NCBI GenBank assembly: GCA_003163855.1
Contig: PLRJ01000236.1
Location: 6,035-70,034, forward strand
Direction of reading: 5' to 3'
From: Bryobacterales bacterium
Lineage (GTDB): Bacteria; Acidobacteriota; Terriglobia; Bryobacterales; Bryobacteraceae
DNA: 64,000 bases
Part shown: positions 1 to 8,199 of the stretch, piece after piece
Position numbering within the stretch: position 1 is the stretch's first letter
How the letters are laid out: every line of letters begins with the position of its first letter
Position numbers and translations under genes: made by a program
The notes under the pieces: model-generated
Database searches by the model: none
Seen by the model: the letters and a program-made list of their open reading frames with translations, nothing else
What the model was told of the DNA's origin: nothing

Positions 1-51
1 GCGGACGTCGGCGGGGTTGTCTTCGATGATAAGGATGTGTCGCTGGTTCAA
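1..51 (-). CDS. response regulator, N-terminal fragment (runs off left edge)
   Basis: The minus strand from a TTG at 49-51 reads MNQRHILIIEDNPADVR, which is the first beta strand and acidic pocket (E-D) of a CheY-like receiver domain of the 'EDNPADV' type found in stand-alone Rcp1-like or hybrid regulators. A stop codon lies two codons upstream of this TTG, so it is probably the real start. Only 17 codons are in the window, so the phospho-accepting aspartate and any output domain are outside it. The gene diverges from the LRR gene with about 30 bp between the starts, so both promoters must overlap. The receiver identity rests on a short but very characteristic motif. Confidence 0.6.
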   Translation of the reverse strand, partial: MNQRHILIIEDNPADVR

Positions 52-80
52 GATTCAGGCTACATCAGCGGGGATGAGGG

Positions 81-1307
81 GTGGGTGAAGTGAGTTCAGG
101 GCAAAAGCTGCCTTACGAGATCGATGCGCAAGAGAATTGCCTCACTGTGCGCGGACCGCAATCGCAGGAGGGTTGGGAGGCGATTTTTGCGCTGATGAGA
201 GAGCGGCGCATCGCTGGGTTGAAGGCAGATGGTATCACGGACGCAGCGATGAAGGGATTGTCGCACCTGGGTGAATTGAGGCGCTTCCAGTGTTGCTGGG
301 CGAGCGGGATCTCGGATGCGGGGGTTGTGAATCTGGAGGGTTGCCATCGGCTGGAGAGCGTGAATCTGATGGGCACGGAAACGGGTGATGGATTGATTCG
401 CGCGATGGCCGGGAAACCTCTTTTGCGACACCTTAAGACGGGACGCTGCGTGAGCGATGCGGGGATCAGGCTGTTGCATCAGATTCCGGCGTTCAAGAAT
501 TGGTTAGGTGGGGAGATTCGGCTTGGACTGATGAGTGCGGAGGCGCAGCCTAATCACTTGCTGGTGGATGGGCCCTTCACGGATGCCGGGCTGGCTGATC
601 TTGTTGGGTTGGAGGGGATTTTTGGGCTCTCGCTGTTTTGGCATAGCGAAGGGTTTAGTTCGGCGGGACTGGCGCATTTGCGGGGTCTTCCGAGACTTGG
701 TTTTTTGGGATGCGAAGGTGCGCGTTGCGACGACGAGGCGATGCGAGAGATTGCGGCGATGCCGCAGTTACGGATGTTGATGGGACAGCGCGCGGTGGCT
801 AGCGATGTTGGATGGGAGGCGCTGAGTCAGTCGGAATCTATCGAGTATATCTGGGGCCGCGAGTGTCCCAATCTTACCGGCCGCGGTTTCTCGAAGCTGG
901 CTGAGATGCCGGTGCTGCGAGGTTTGGGAGTGAGCTGCAAGAACGTGGATGATGCGTCGCTGGCGCTGCTGCCGAGTTTTCCGGCTCTGCGCGAGATTGT
1001 CACGATGGATGTGAACGATGCGGGATTTCGTCATGTGGGGCGATGCGAGAAGCTGGAGCGGCTATGGTGCATGTATTGCCGGGATACTGGTGATGCCGCT
1101 ACGGAACACATTGCCGGGCTGCGGCATTTGAAGAGTTATTACGCCGGGAAGACACAGATTACGGATACCAGTTTAGAGATTCTGAGCCGGATGCAGTCGC
1201 TGGAAGAGGTTGAGCTAAAAGGGTGTTCGCGGGTCACGGAGAATGGAGTGGCGCATCTGGCTGGTGTGCTTTCTGCCAGGGGCGGCTGCGTGACGTACTC
1301 GCAGTAA
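81..1307 (+). CDS. leucine-rich-repeat (RNI-like) protein
   Basis: The 408-residue product is built of degenerate repeats of roughly 24 residues, with units such as SDAGVVNLEGC, SDAGIRLL, TDAGLADLVGLEG and TDTSLEILSRM. This is the pattern of cysteine-containing, ribonuclease-inhibitor-like LRR proteins. There is no signal peptide, membrane segment or catalytic motif, so it is probably cytoplasmic and binds another protein; the partner is unknown. The start is a GTG at 81, and a second in-frame GTG at 90 is equally possible. It lies head to head with a response-regulator gene. The call is safe at fold level only. Confidence 0.75.
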   Translation: MGEVSSGQKLPYEIDAQENCLTVRGPQSQEGWEAIFALMRERRIAGLKADGITDAAMKGLSHLGELRRFQCCWASGISDAGVVNLEGCHRLESVNLMGTETGDGLIRAMAGKPLLRHLKTGRCVSDAGIRLLHQIPAFKNWLGGEIRLGLMSAEAQPNHLLVDGPFTDAGLADLVGLEGIFGLSLFWHSEGFSSAGLAHLRGLPRLGFLGCEGARCDDEAMREIAAMPQLRMLMGQRAVASDVGWEALSQSESIEYIWGRECPNLTGRGFSKLAEMPVLRGLGVSCKNVDDASLALLPSFPALREIVTMDVNDAGFRHVGRCEKLERLWCMYCRDTGDAATEHIAGLRHLKSYYAGKTQITDTSLEILSRMQSLEEVELKGCSRVTENGVAHLAGVLSARGGCVTYSQ

Positions 1308-1374
1308 TAGGACGTTAGATTTTGCGGCGTCATTTGCAAGCGTTTCGCTTTGTCTGTAAGATTGGGCCAGTTAT

Positions 1375-1683
1375 ATGACAATCAAACACATTGGGCCGTT
1401 ATCCTGCGCCAAGATTGCAGGCGTGACTTACGCATGCTTGGGGCTGATTTTTGGAGCATTGATCTCTCTATTCGCGGCGATTGGGATCGCTTTCGGGGGC
1501 GCACAACAGGGCTTCGGTCAACCGTCGGTACCACCCCTGATCGGGGCTTTTGTGGGTGTTGGCGCCGTTATTTTCCTGCCTATTTTTTATGGCATCATCG
1601 GTTTTATTTTTGCGCTGATTGGCGCCTGGCTATACAATGTTGTGGCGTCGAAGGTCGGCGGCATCGAGATCGATATCTCTTAA
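1375..1683 (+). CDS. small integral membrane protein of unknown function
   Basis: The 102-residue protein has two long hydrophobic segments (about residues 14-38 and 55-90) separated by a glycine- and proline-containing loop. It opens MTIKHIGPLS and ends in a short polar tail. Similar small proteins with an 'IGPLS-AKI' N-terminus are, to my recollection, annotated as hypothetical or DUF3566-like in several phyla, but I cannot confirm a family. Its TAA stop shares the palindrome TTAA with the stop of the convergent esterase gene, giving a 4-base overlap. No function is proposed. Confidence 0.6.
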   Translation: MTIKHIGPLSCAKIAGVTYACLGLIFGALISLFAAIGIAFGGAQQGFGQPSVPPLIGAFVGVGAVIFLPIFYGIIGFIFALIGAWLYNVVASKVGGIEIDIS

Positions 1684-2813
1684 ATGGTGGGTTGCGCGGC
1701 TGGTTTTTGGAACAACAGCGGGGCGAAGTGGATGAGGTTGTTTCGCCAGACCATCCAGGTGTGCATGCCTGGGGTTTCGATCTGAGTGAGCGTTACGCCC
1801 TTCGATTTGAGCCACGCGATGAGCTTGCGGTTGGAATCGATGAGGCGGTCTTCGGTACCGCAGGCCATCCATAAGAGATGGAGTTTCTGGTTCATTTCCT
1901 CGCCGGCTTGCGGGAAGGCGGCGGCGAAATCGTCGCCGGCTCCGCCGGCGCTGAAGGAGCCAACCCAGGAGAATTTGTCCATCCGGTTGAGGCCGGTGAG
2001 AAGCGACTCGGCTCCACCCATGGAGAGGCCGGCGATGGCTCGGGAGTTGCGATCGGTGTCCATTTTATAGGCGCGCTCGACAGCGGGCATCACTTCGTCG
2101 ATAAGTGCAGTGCGGAAGTTGGCTATGTTCCGCTCGCGCAGATCGGGGTTGCTGGTGGGAGGGCCGGTGCGATGTAGGATCTCGGGCGCGCCGTAGCCGA
2201 GCGGCATCACGACGATCATGGGTTTGGCGAGATTTGCATCGATCAGGTAGTCTAGGATGAGGTTGGCTTTCCCGACGGAGGTCCAGCCGCTGGCGTCGTC
2301 ACTGAAGCCGTGCAGCAGGTAGAGAACCGGATAGGTGACCGAGGCGGCGGGGTTGTAGTTTGGCGGTGTGTAGACATAGAAGTCGCGGTTGTCTCCGACG
2401 ACGGTCGAGTGATAGAAGTGATGGTGCACTTCGCCGTGGGGAATGGCGGCTTGATCCCAAGACATGGGTGCGGGGCCGGGCACTTCAACGGCGTTGCTGA
2501 GGCTTAAGAGGTTGGGTTTGATTTGGGTGTTGGAAGGGTCGATGATGTGCACGCCGTCTTCGGTGAAACTGTAGCCGTAGATGTTGGGAGTGAGGACGGG
2601 ACTGGTGGCGCCCCAGATGCCTTGTTCGTCCTTCTGCATGGGGAATGGCGAGGGTTGGCCTTCTATGCTGACGGAAACCTTTTGGGCATAGGGCGCGAGC
2701 AGGCGGAAAGTGATGCGCCCGTCGGTTTGGACTACAGGGGAGTGGACGGCGGGTGGTGGTTGCTGGGCGAAGGTTAGGGTTGCGGCCAGGGTAAATAGGG
2801 ATAGCTTGTGCAT
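1680..2813 (-). CDS. secreted CE1/esterase-D type carbohydrate esterase
   Basis: The 377-residue product starts at the ATG at 2811-2813, which gives a clean signal peptide (MHKLSLFTLAATLTFAQ). The frame stays open upstream to 2969, but those residues lie within the pseudogene relic. Residues about 25-110 form an early-set/CBM48-like beta domain, followed by an alpha/beta-hydrolase esterase domain (about 130-370). The likely catalytic triad is Ser264 in GLSMGG, Asp322 in CGTEDR and His351 in PGMHTW. This matches the feruloyl/acetyl-xylan esterase relatives often annotated as enterochelin esterase-like. It is predicted to be exported and to cleave ester decorations from plant polysaccharides. 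The substrate is inferred from family only. Confidence 0.85.
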   Translation of the reverse strand: MHKLSLFTLAATLTFAQQPPPAVHSPVVQTDGRITFRLLAPYAQKVSVSIEGQPSPFPMQKDEQGIWGATSPVLTPNIYGYSFTEDGVHIIDPSNTQIKPNLLSLSNAVEVPGPAPMSWDQAAIPHGEVHHHFYHSTVVGDNRDFYVYTPPNYNPAASVTYPVLYLLHGFSDDASGWTSVGKANLILDYLIDANLAKPMIVVMPLGYGAPEILHRTGPPTSNPDLRERNIANFRTALIDEVMPAVERAYKMDTDRNSRAIAGLSMGGAESLLTGLNRMDKFSWVGSFSAGGAGDDFAAAFPQAGEEMNQKLHLLWMACGTEDRLIDSNRKLIAWLKSKGVTLTQIETPGMHTWMVWRNNLIHFAPLLFQKPAAQPTI

Positions 2814-2860
2814 GGAAATCTCCAACAGAAGCGTATCAGGAACGGCGCCGGTGTTGGGGC

Positions 2861-3694
2861 TTATGGTTCGATGAAGGTGGCGTCGGGCGAAGCGTATTGA
2901 TTGCCGGAGGCGTAGGTGCTGATCGATTGGCAATTCACGGTGCCGCTGTTGATAAACAACAGGGCGCATGTTGGCGCGGTGGTGAGGTTCGTCAGCGGGT
3001 AGTAGCCGTTGTAGTTTCCTGCGCTGGCCGAGGTCGTCCTACACGTAGATCTGGCTGGTTACTGGATTCACTGCCAGGTCCCACAAAAAGTATCCGACAG
3101 CCAGAGTACTGGTGCTATTCGTTGCGCCATCGATAACAGTGACATTTGTTCTGGCATGCCACATAGATTTTGTTGGTGATCGGGTTGACGGCTACTATCG
3201 TCGGATTGGTTGCCACGTTTACGGTGGTGGTGCTGTTGGTAGCACCGTCGATAATGGTGACATTGTTTCCAGGCACATTCACCACATAGACTTTGTTGGT
3301 CGCCGGGTTCACAGCAAGCGAATATGGATACAGACCTGTAGCGATGGTAGTGGTGGAGTTCGTTGCGCCATTAATGACTGTGACGCTGTTGCTTGTGCTG
3401 TGTACTAAGTACACCATGTTCGTCAGCGGATTCACGGCTACCGGAGTAGGAAGGGTGCCTGCTGCTACCTGCGTCGCCGTGTTGGTTTGACCATCAATAA
3501 CCGTGATGTTGCTGGAATTGCCGTTGCCCGCTACGAATAGCTTGTTGGTTATGGGGGTTCACCACCATGTCGCTTGCCCAGGCTCCGGCCGAAATGGTTG
3601 TCAGATACGTTTGCGCAAGCGACGAGTGGGGAAGGGCAAGAGCCTATAGAAAGATTGCTACGACCCGAGGGCTGAAGAAGAGGTTGATTAGCAT
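2861..3694 (-). pseudogene. decayed YVTN beta-propeller repeat protein
   Basis: The minus strand carries YVTN/YncE-like propeller repeats (VNPxTNKxYVxxxxxxxVTVIDGxTN) broken across all three frames. A start at 3694 opens a signal-peptide-like stretch with an in-frame TAG at 3644-3646. The frame then shifts by one base at a G5 run (3553-3557), again at about 3145-3147 (an extra base in the AACAAATG context), and again between about 3012 and 3040. After that a final frame gives a typical C-terminus ending at the TAA at 2861-2863. Repaired by eye, it would encode about 277 residues of secreted seven-bladed-propeller type. Four independent lesions support a true pseudogene, although the homopolymer lesions alone could be assembly errors. 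It fills what would otherwise be a gene-free kilobase. Confidence 0.85.
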
Positions 3695-3783
3695 GTGTAA
3701 AACGGGCGAGCCAAAAGCGCCGCACGCAGCGGCAGAGGCCGTCAAGGAATAGAGGTTACGCTTGGACTACTACTTTAAAGCGA

Positions 3784-4665
3784 ATGTCTATGCAGCAGGC
3801 TGATGAAATTCTGAAGACCCTGATGGAAGCCGTGGCTGCAGGTGCAGCCGAAGTGTTGGCGACTAAGCTGGCGCACTCGGTCGAAGCAGAGTACAAAGAT
3901 GCGAAAGAGTTAGTGACAACGGCGGACAAGCGATCGGATGCGGCGATTTCGAGTGTGTTTCGCCAGCGTTTCAGCGTTCTTGATTCAACCATTGTTTTTC
4001 AGCTGGAAGAGTCGGGTTTTTCCAATGTTCCGGGCTCGAGAATTGCAGGGGCGGACCCGCTGGATGGCACCAACCATTTTGCATGTGGTGGAAATATGTA
4101 CTCCATCCAGGCGCACTATGTGCAAGATGGCGTGCCTCATGTTGGCGTTGTGTTTCAGCCAGAGGTGTACCTTCCCTTGGATGAGGACGTTCACTGTGTG
4201 GGCCGGGTCTCGTACGCTACTCGTGGCGGCGGCGCTTTCGTCCGGCGTTCACTCTTTAACGGAAAAGGCTTCGAGTTTGAGGCTGCGCGCCCACTTAAAA
4301 AGCTTGACAGACCGAGTACGAGGAGTTATGTGGCTTGTGTGCCGATAAGCACAAAGATGTCGCCGCAAGAAAGAGCCCGCGCCGTTAAGGTTCTCTGTAG
4401 TGGATTGATGGCAACAACCACGGGAACTGGAGGCGCCGGCGGGAACATCCTGATGGCGATTCATGGCGGTCAGCATGTTTATGCGAATTTTGGGGCGGGC
4501 GAAGATCTGGACCTGATTCCGCCGCAGGTGATTGCGGAAGAAGCGGGGATGACGGTCTGGGGAGTTGGACGAGTTCCGCCCGTTTGGCATTGCAGGAAGC
4601 AACCCGTAGTGGTAGCGCCAACGACCGAAATTGCGGAGCTTTTCCTGAAGGCAGCAGGTCTGTGA
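3784..4665 (+). CDS. inositol-monophosphatase-family phosphatase
   Basis: The 293-residue protein carries the metal-binding signature of the IMPase/FBPase/CysQ superfamily: Asp48 in TTADKRSD, Glu75-Glu76 in QLEES, Asp91 and Asp94 in DPLDGT, and a late acidic motif in GAGEDLDLIPP followed by AEEAG. It should be a Mg2+- or Li+-sensitive phosphatase of a small sugar or nucleotide phosphate. The usual late motif WDxxAG is not intact (EDLDLIPP), so the substrate could differ from inositol phosphate or PAP. There is no signal peptide. It lies between the YVTN pseudogene (divergent) and a convergent F420-reductase-like gene, with only 16 bp between the stops. Confidence 0.8.
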   Translation: MSMQQADEILKTLMEAVAAGAAEVLATKLAHSVEAEYKDAKELVTTADKRSDAAISSVFRQRFSVLDSTIVFQLEESGFSNVPGSRIAGADPLDGTNHFACGGNMYSIQAHYVQDGVPHVGVVFQPEVYLPLDEDVHCVGRVSYATRGGGAFVRRSLFNGKGFEFEAARPLKKLDRPSTRSYVACVPISTKMSPQERARAVKVLCSGLMATTTGTGGAGGNILMAIHGGQHVYANFGAGEDLDLIPPQVIAEEAGMTVWGVGRVPPVWHCRKQPVVVAPTTEIAELFLKAAGL

Positions 4666-4681
4666 GTTTTGGGTTGACTGT

Positions 4682-5302
4682 TTAAGCAGATTCAAGCAGC
4701 TTCTTGGCTTCGCTTACGGTCAACGGTCGGTTGAACAACAACTTTCCCGGTTGTTGCAGCGTACCACCCTCTCGAAGTGTGCCAATATCCAGCGGCGCAA
4801 AGCCGCAGTCGGAGATTAGCTCCGAAACAGTGGCCTTTGCCACTACATCATTGCCTGCAAGCGGGACGATGAGGCGGTGAGCGAGATGCCTGGTTCCGCG
4901 CGTGGCGAGTGTCTCCCAGTAAAGGGTATTAAATGCTTTCACAACTCGGGCAGAAGGAAAATGTCGGGCGACTATTTCGCTGGAAGTGCACTCGCCCAGG
5001 TCAAGAACTTCGAACTCATGTGAATACGGATTGGTAGTGTCCACCAAAATTACGTCCGCAAACAAGAACCTGTCGGACAGAGTTTGCAGATTGGTCCAGG
5101 GGACCGCCAGGAAAGTCACGTCACTGCACTCCGCGGCGATTGAGACTGGAACGGCGCGTGCTGAGGATCCCAATTCCTGCACTAAACAAACGAGTGAGTC
5201 GGGTCCACGAGAGTTGCTGAGATTAACATGGTGGCCGGCCCTTGCCAGCAGTCGAGCGATGGTGGCGCCAATACGTCCTGCTCCGATAATCCCAATTTGC
5301 AT
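4682..5302 (-). CDS. NAD(P)-binding F420-dependent oxidoreductase-like protein
   Basis: The 206-residue protein begins with a Rossmann dinucleotide-binding motif (IGIIGAGRIGATIA, residues 3-16) followed by LARAGHHVNLSNSRGP. It continues with the FLAVPW and VDTTNPY segments and VKAFNTLYW typical of the F420-dependent NADP reductase / YrrC-like family (PF03807). It is slightly shorter than usual (about 210-220). It is the last gene of a minus-strand operon with the isochorismatase-like gene, 29 bp downstream of it. F420 use cannot be decided; many members use NADPH only. Confidence 0.75.
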   Translation of the reverse strand: MQIGIIGAGRIGATIARLLARAGHHVNLSNSRGPDSLVCLVQELGSSARAVPVSIAAECSDVTFLAVPWTNLQTLSDRFLFADVILVDTTNPYSHEFEVLDLGECTSSEIVARHFPSARVVKAFNTLYWETLATRGTRHLAHRLIVPLAGNDVVAKATVSELISDCGFAPLDIGTLREGGTLQQPGKLLFNRPLTVSEAKKLLESA

Positions 5303-5331
5303 GCTGGAGGGCCGCTATCTGGCAGCGATGC

Positions 5332-5904
5332 CTACTTGGCCATGGCAAAGATGATTCCAATGGCCTGCTGGGCCTTTGCGTCGCGGAAATCGCCGGCCAG
5401 TTCACCCGCCAGCGTGATGACAGGCACAGTTGATCCGCCGTGAGCCAGGATGCGGTTCAGTGCCGCCTGCTCAGTTCGCTCACTGGTACCTCCGCAAGCG
5501 TCGACAACGACGAATGTGCGGAAGCCCAGATCAATGCCAGTCAACGCCGGCAATTGAACTGCGAGTTCGGTGGCGACGCCCGAGATGAGGATGGTTCTTC
5601 GCCCGGATGTCTTAACGGCATCCACGATCTTGCCATTCAGAAATGAGTCGGCCGTGGATCGGTAATGTGTGGGCAAATCGCCAAGTTCCTCGCCAATTTC
5701 TGGCATAATTGTGGCGGTGCCGTTCTCGCCGGGGATCGCGGAAATGATGACTGGAATGTCAAACAGCTTAGCCAATTTGGCGAGATGGCGGACGCCCTTT
5801 CTTAGTCGATCGGGTGTGACGGTAAGCGGCAGATTGGCGATACCTTCCTGAAGATCGGCGAACAGGATGAGGGTGTCGGTGGCCACGATGCGTGCTGTGT
5901 TCAT
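5332..5904 (-). CDS. isochorismatase-like hydrolase fold protein lacking the catalytic cysteine
   Basis: The 190-residue protein has the isochorismatase/YcaC fold: the first-strand aspartate in LILFADLQEG (Asp17), the VIISAIPGENG segment, and GRRTILISGVATELAVQ followed by FVVVDACGG. In YcaC-type cysteine hydrolases the motif reads TEVCV; here it is TELAV, so the nucleophilic cysteine is replaced by alanine. The hydrolase chemistry is therefore doubtful, and the protein may be non-catalytic or use another mechanism. It sits between a DUF2490-like gene (21 bp upstream) and an oxidoreductase gene, probably in one transcript. The fold assignment is firm and the activity unknown. Confidence 0.8.
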   Translation of the reverse strand: MNTARIVATDTLILFADLQEGIANLPLTVTPDRLRKGVRHLAKLAKLFDIPVIISAIPGENGTATIMPEIGEELGDLPTHYRSTADSFLNGKIVDAVKTSGRRTILISGVATELAVQLPALTGIDLGFRTFVVVDACGGTSERTEQAALNRILAHGGSTVPVITLAGELAGDFRDAKAQQAIGIIFAMAK

Positions 5905-5925
5905 AGAATTCTCCTTTGTCGGTTT

Positions 5926-6594
5926 TTAGTTTTCGCCATGTTCGGCGCTTTCAGCCTTCTTGCCTGTCAGGTTCACTTCGAGCATCAGGCCCAGGGCATG
6001 AACGTCATTTGCCTTGGTTATTAGGTCGCTGCGCAGAAGAAAAAATGTGTTCAGTTTTACGTGCGGATTGAGCCGCAGTCCTATTCCAAGTTGCAGGCGA
6101 TCCTGTGTCCAGGCGGATTGGGAAAAATCGTAGAAGATCTCGTTAGTGACGAATGGAGTCCAGCGGTCCGAGGCCGAGTGAACATCAAACGACACTTTAT
6201 TCCTATACCGAATGGGAGACTTGGGAAGACCGAAGAGTTTTTCAGCGCGATTACGATCGCTCACTTCAAAACGGCCCAGTTTGTGCCGGATGGTGATTGC
6301 AGCAAGTGGAATGTTTGACTCATAGCCTTTGCCGGTGTTGGGAAGTCCGACGAAGAGATAACCCGCCGTAAGTGTGAGATCCTTCATCACTGAAAAGTCC
6401 ACAATGCAGCCGACTCCACCTAACTGAGGGTTAGCCAGATCAAAACTGTTGCGCATGACTAACGGAAAGGTGAAACGTAACCCGGAAGTTGGGGAAGCCA
6501 GCAAATCAACTTCGCTCAATAACTGGGAGTTAGCCGCTGATGCATCTCGTGTGAGCGAGGTGACAAGGACGAGTACCAATAGAGTGATTCTCAT
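5926..6594 (-). CDS. DUF2490-like predicted outer-membrane protein
   Basis: The 222-residue product has a signal peptide (MRITLLVLVLVTSLTRDASAA). It is then rich in alternating amphipathic strands with aromatic ends (LTLTAGYLFVG, RYRNKVSF, WTPFVTNEIFYDFS, LQLGIGLRLNPHVKLNTFFLLR), the pattern of a small outer-membrane beta-barrel. The RYRNK..FD and FVTNEIFYD motifs resemble DUF2490. Its ATG overlaps the stop of the Bcr/CflA exporter gene as ATGA (6591-6594), indicating translational coupling. Function is unknown. Confidence 0.65.
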   Translation of the reverse strand: MRITLLVLVLVTSLTRDASAANSQLLSEVDLLASPTSGLRFTFPLVMRNSFDLANPQLGGVGCIVDFSVMKDLTLTAGYLFVGLPNTGKGYESNIPLAAITIRHKLGRFEVSDRNRAEKLFGLPKSPIRYRNKVSFDVHSASDRWTPFVTNEIFYDFSQSAWTQDRLQLGIGLRLNPHVKLNTFFLLRSDLITKANDVHALGLMLEVNLTGKKAESAEHGEN

Positions 6595-7820
6595 GCCAAA
6601 ACCAGCCGGCTGGATAGGATGCGATTGCGAAATGGAAGTAAGGCAATGTAAGCGGCGAACAGAGACAGCGCCGAGGTTATGGTGAGAATGACTGCAACCG
6701 GGGTGATGGTGGGTGAACTGAAAAAGCCAATGGTTAGGCTGCCCAAAGCGCCGGTTACGATTTGCATTGCGCCCAGCAGTCCCGCGGCCGAACCGGCTAT
6801 CTCAGGATGACGTGAGAGCGCACAAGCGGCACTCATGGGAATGACTATGCCCATCCCAGCCGTGAACACGATCATCAGACCAATCACCCCCTGATAAGAG
6901 TTCGCTTCCGGAGCAATGAGCTTTAAGAAGATACTCGCGGACAGAGCGAGCGCCATTCCGGTGTAAACCACAGCCGGAGCAGCAAGCCGTTTTGATAGCT
7001 GGCCACTCAAGATAGTGCCAGCCAAGTAGCCGGAACCAATCAGCAGAGCGATGTTGCCATATTGGGTTGGGACAAAGTGATATTGACTTCTGAAAATAAA
7101 GGGGGCCGCGGCAGTCCAGGCGAAGTTGCCGGCCGTTAACATCCCCCCGCATGTCAAGGCGGAAATATATTCACGATCCCAAAGCAGTGTGAGATAGTTG
7201 CTTGCGATTGCCGTCAACTGTAATCGCTGAGGTGGACCAGGCGCGTGTGTTTCCGGCAACCAGCAATAAATGGAGAAGAGAAGCGCCGCGGCGGCCAAGG
7301 TCAGGAAAATGAAATTGGAACGCCAGCCAAAGGCAGTTTGAAGATATCCGCCGATAACCGGACCCAGCATGGGCGACAACGCGACTGCCGCGGCTACGGC
7401 AGCGAGCGACCGAGTCAGCTTTTCGCCCGCATACAGGTCGCGCAAAATGGCACGGCCTAAGGCCGGCCCGGCTCCTGAGCCTAAGCCTTGAAGCATGCGC
7501 GCCAGGATCAGCCAGGATGCGTTCATGGCACTGGCGCAAGCAACGCTGCCTGCCAGGTAGATAAAGAGTCCGACAACCACCGGCGGCTTGCGGCCAAAGC
7601 GGTCTGACAGCGGTCCATAGATAAGTTGAGAGACCGCAAAGACAAACAAAAATAGCGTTAGTGAAAGCTTGACCGAGGCTGATGTCGAGTGGAGAGACGT
7701 TGCCAGGTTGGGCAAAGAGGGCAGGTAGATGGAGACCGAGATGGATCCAAGCGCAGTGAGCACTGTAAGAAGCGGGAGGACCAGCGAACTCGTTCCCGCA
7801 ACTTTGGGTTCGGCGCTCAC
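6591..7820 (-). CDS. Bcr/CflA-family drug-resistance MFS transporter
   Basis: The 409-residue protein has twelve predicted membrane helices. It shows the Bcr/CflA hallmarks: SIYLPSLPNLATSLH in helix 1, FAVSQLIYGPLSDRFGRKPPV (the MFS motif A region, DRFGRKP) between helices 2 and 3, and RMLQGLGSGAGPALGRAILRD in the helix 4 region. It should export a small hydrophobic compound by proton antiport across the inner membrane. Start and stop codons overlap with both neighbours by ATGA, so it is translated together with the upstream 85-residue protein and the downstream DUF2490-like protein. Confidence 0.9.
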   Translation of the reverse strand: MSAEPKVAGTSSLVLPLLTVLTALGSISVSIYLPSLPNLATSLHSTSASVKLSLTLFLFVFAVSQLIYGPLSDRFGRKPPVVVGLFIYLAGSVACASAMNASWLILARMLQGLGSGAGPALGRAILRDLYAGEKLTRSLAAVAAAVALSPMLGPVIGGYLQTAFGWRSNFIFLTLAAAALLFSIYCWLPETHAPGPPQRLQLTAIASNYLTLLWDREYISALTCGGMLTAGNFAWTAAAPFIFRSQYHFVPTQYGNIALLIGSGYLAGTILSGQLSKRLAAPAVVYTGMALALSASIFLKLIAPEANSYQGVIGLMIVFTAGMGIVIPMSAACALSRHPEIAGSAAGLLGAMQIVTGALGSLTIGFFSSPTITPVAVILTITSALSLFAAYIALLPFRNRILSSRLVLA

Positions 7821-8074
7821 GCTGACGCCCTACTGCTAACGATCTTCGCAATCGTTAACTCAAGCTGGTCTTCAATCAGAGACGCCGATGTCTGATCAGG
7901 ATCTACTGCCTCGGGCAAAGATAGTTGGGACAACACTTCAACACCCTCCCCATGTAAGAAGCCGACGAACAGGACGCTGTATTTCGTAACTATCGAGATA
8001 ACCTGCGAAAACACTGAGGCATTGACTTGGCAGCGCACCAGGAATCCGCCATTCAAATTCTCCAGTGTCGCCAA
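7817..8074 (-). CDS. small protein of unknown function heading the exporter operon
   Basis: The 85-residue product starts at a TTG at 8072-8074, about 12 bases after a GAGGA ribosome-binding site. It has no signal peptide or cysteine cluster. Alternating strand and helix (GGFLVRCQVNASVFSQVISIVTKYSVLFVGFLHG) vaguely suggests a small ACT-like sensory fold, but I do not recognise a family. Its TGA overlaps the ATG of the MFS gene (ATGA at 7817-7820), the best evidence that it is translated. It could be a regulator or accessory of the exporter; that is inference from position. Confidence 0.5.
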   Translation of the reverse strand: MATLENLNGGFLVRCQVNASVFSQVISIVTKYSVLFVGFLHGEGVEVLSQLSLPEAVDPDQTSASLIEDQLELTIAKIVSSRASA

Positions 8075-8199
8075 ATGATCTAGTCTTCCTCGAATTTCAA
8101 AGATAGAGGAATTTAGCGCTTTGCCGAATCACTCCTTGGTTGCTGGTGTTGAGCCAAAAAGTTGAAGCCTTCCTCAACTTTTGAGTGAGACGCACCCGG

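Noticed and set aside
1350-1874. 174-codon plus-strand frame spanning the small membrane protein and esterase 3' ends
   Set aside because: It crosses two better-supported genes and shows no protein-like pattern.
2814-2969. 52-residue N-terminal extension of the esterase
   Set aside because: It is the out-of-frame reading of the YVTN relic's C-terminus, and the signal peptide begins only at the ATG at 2813.
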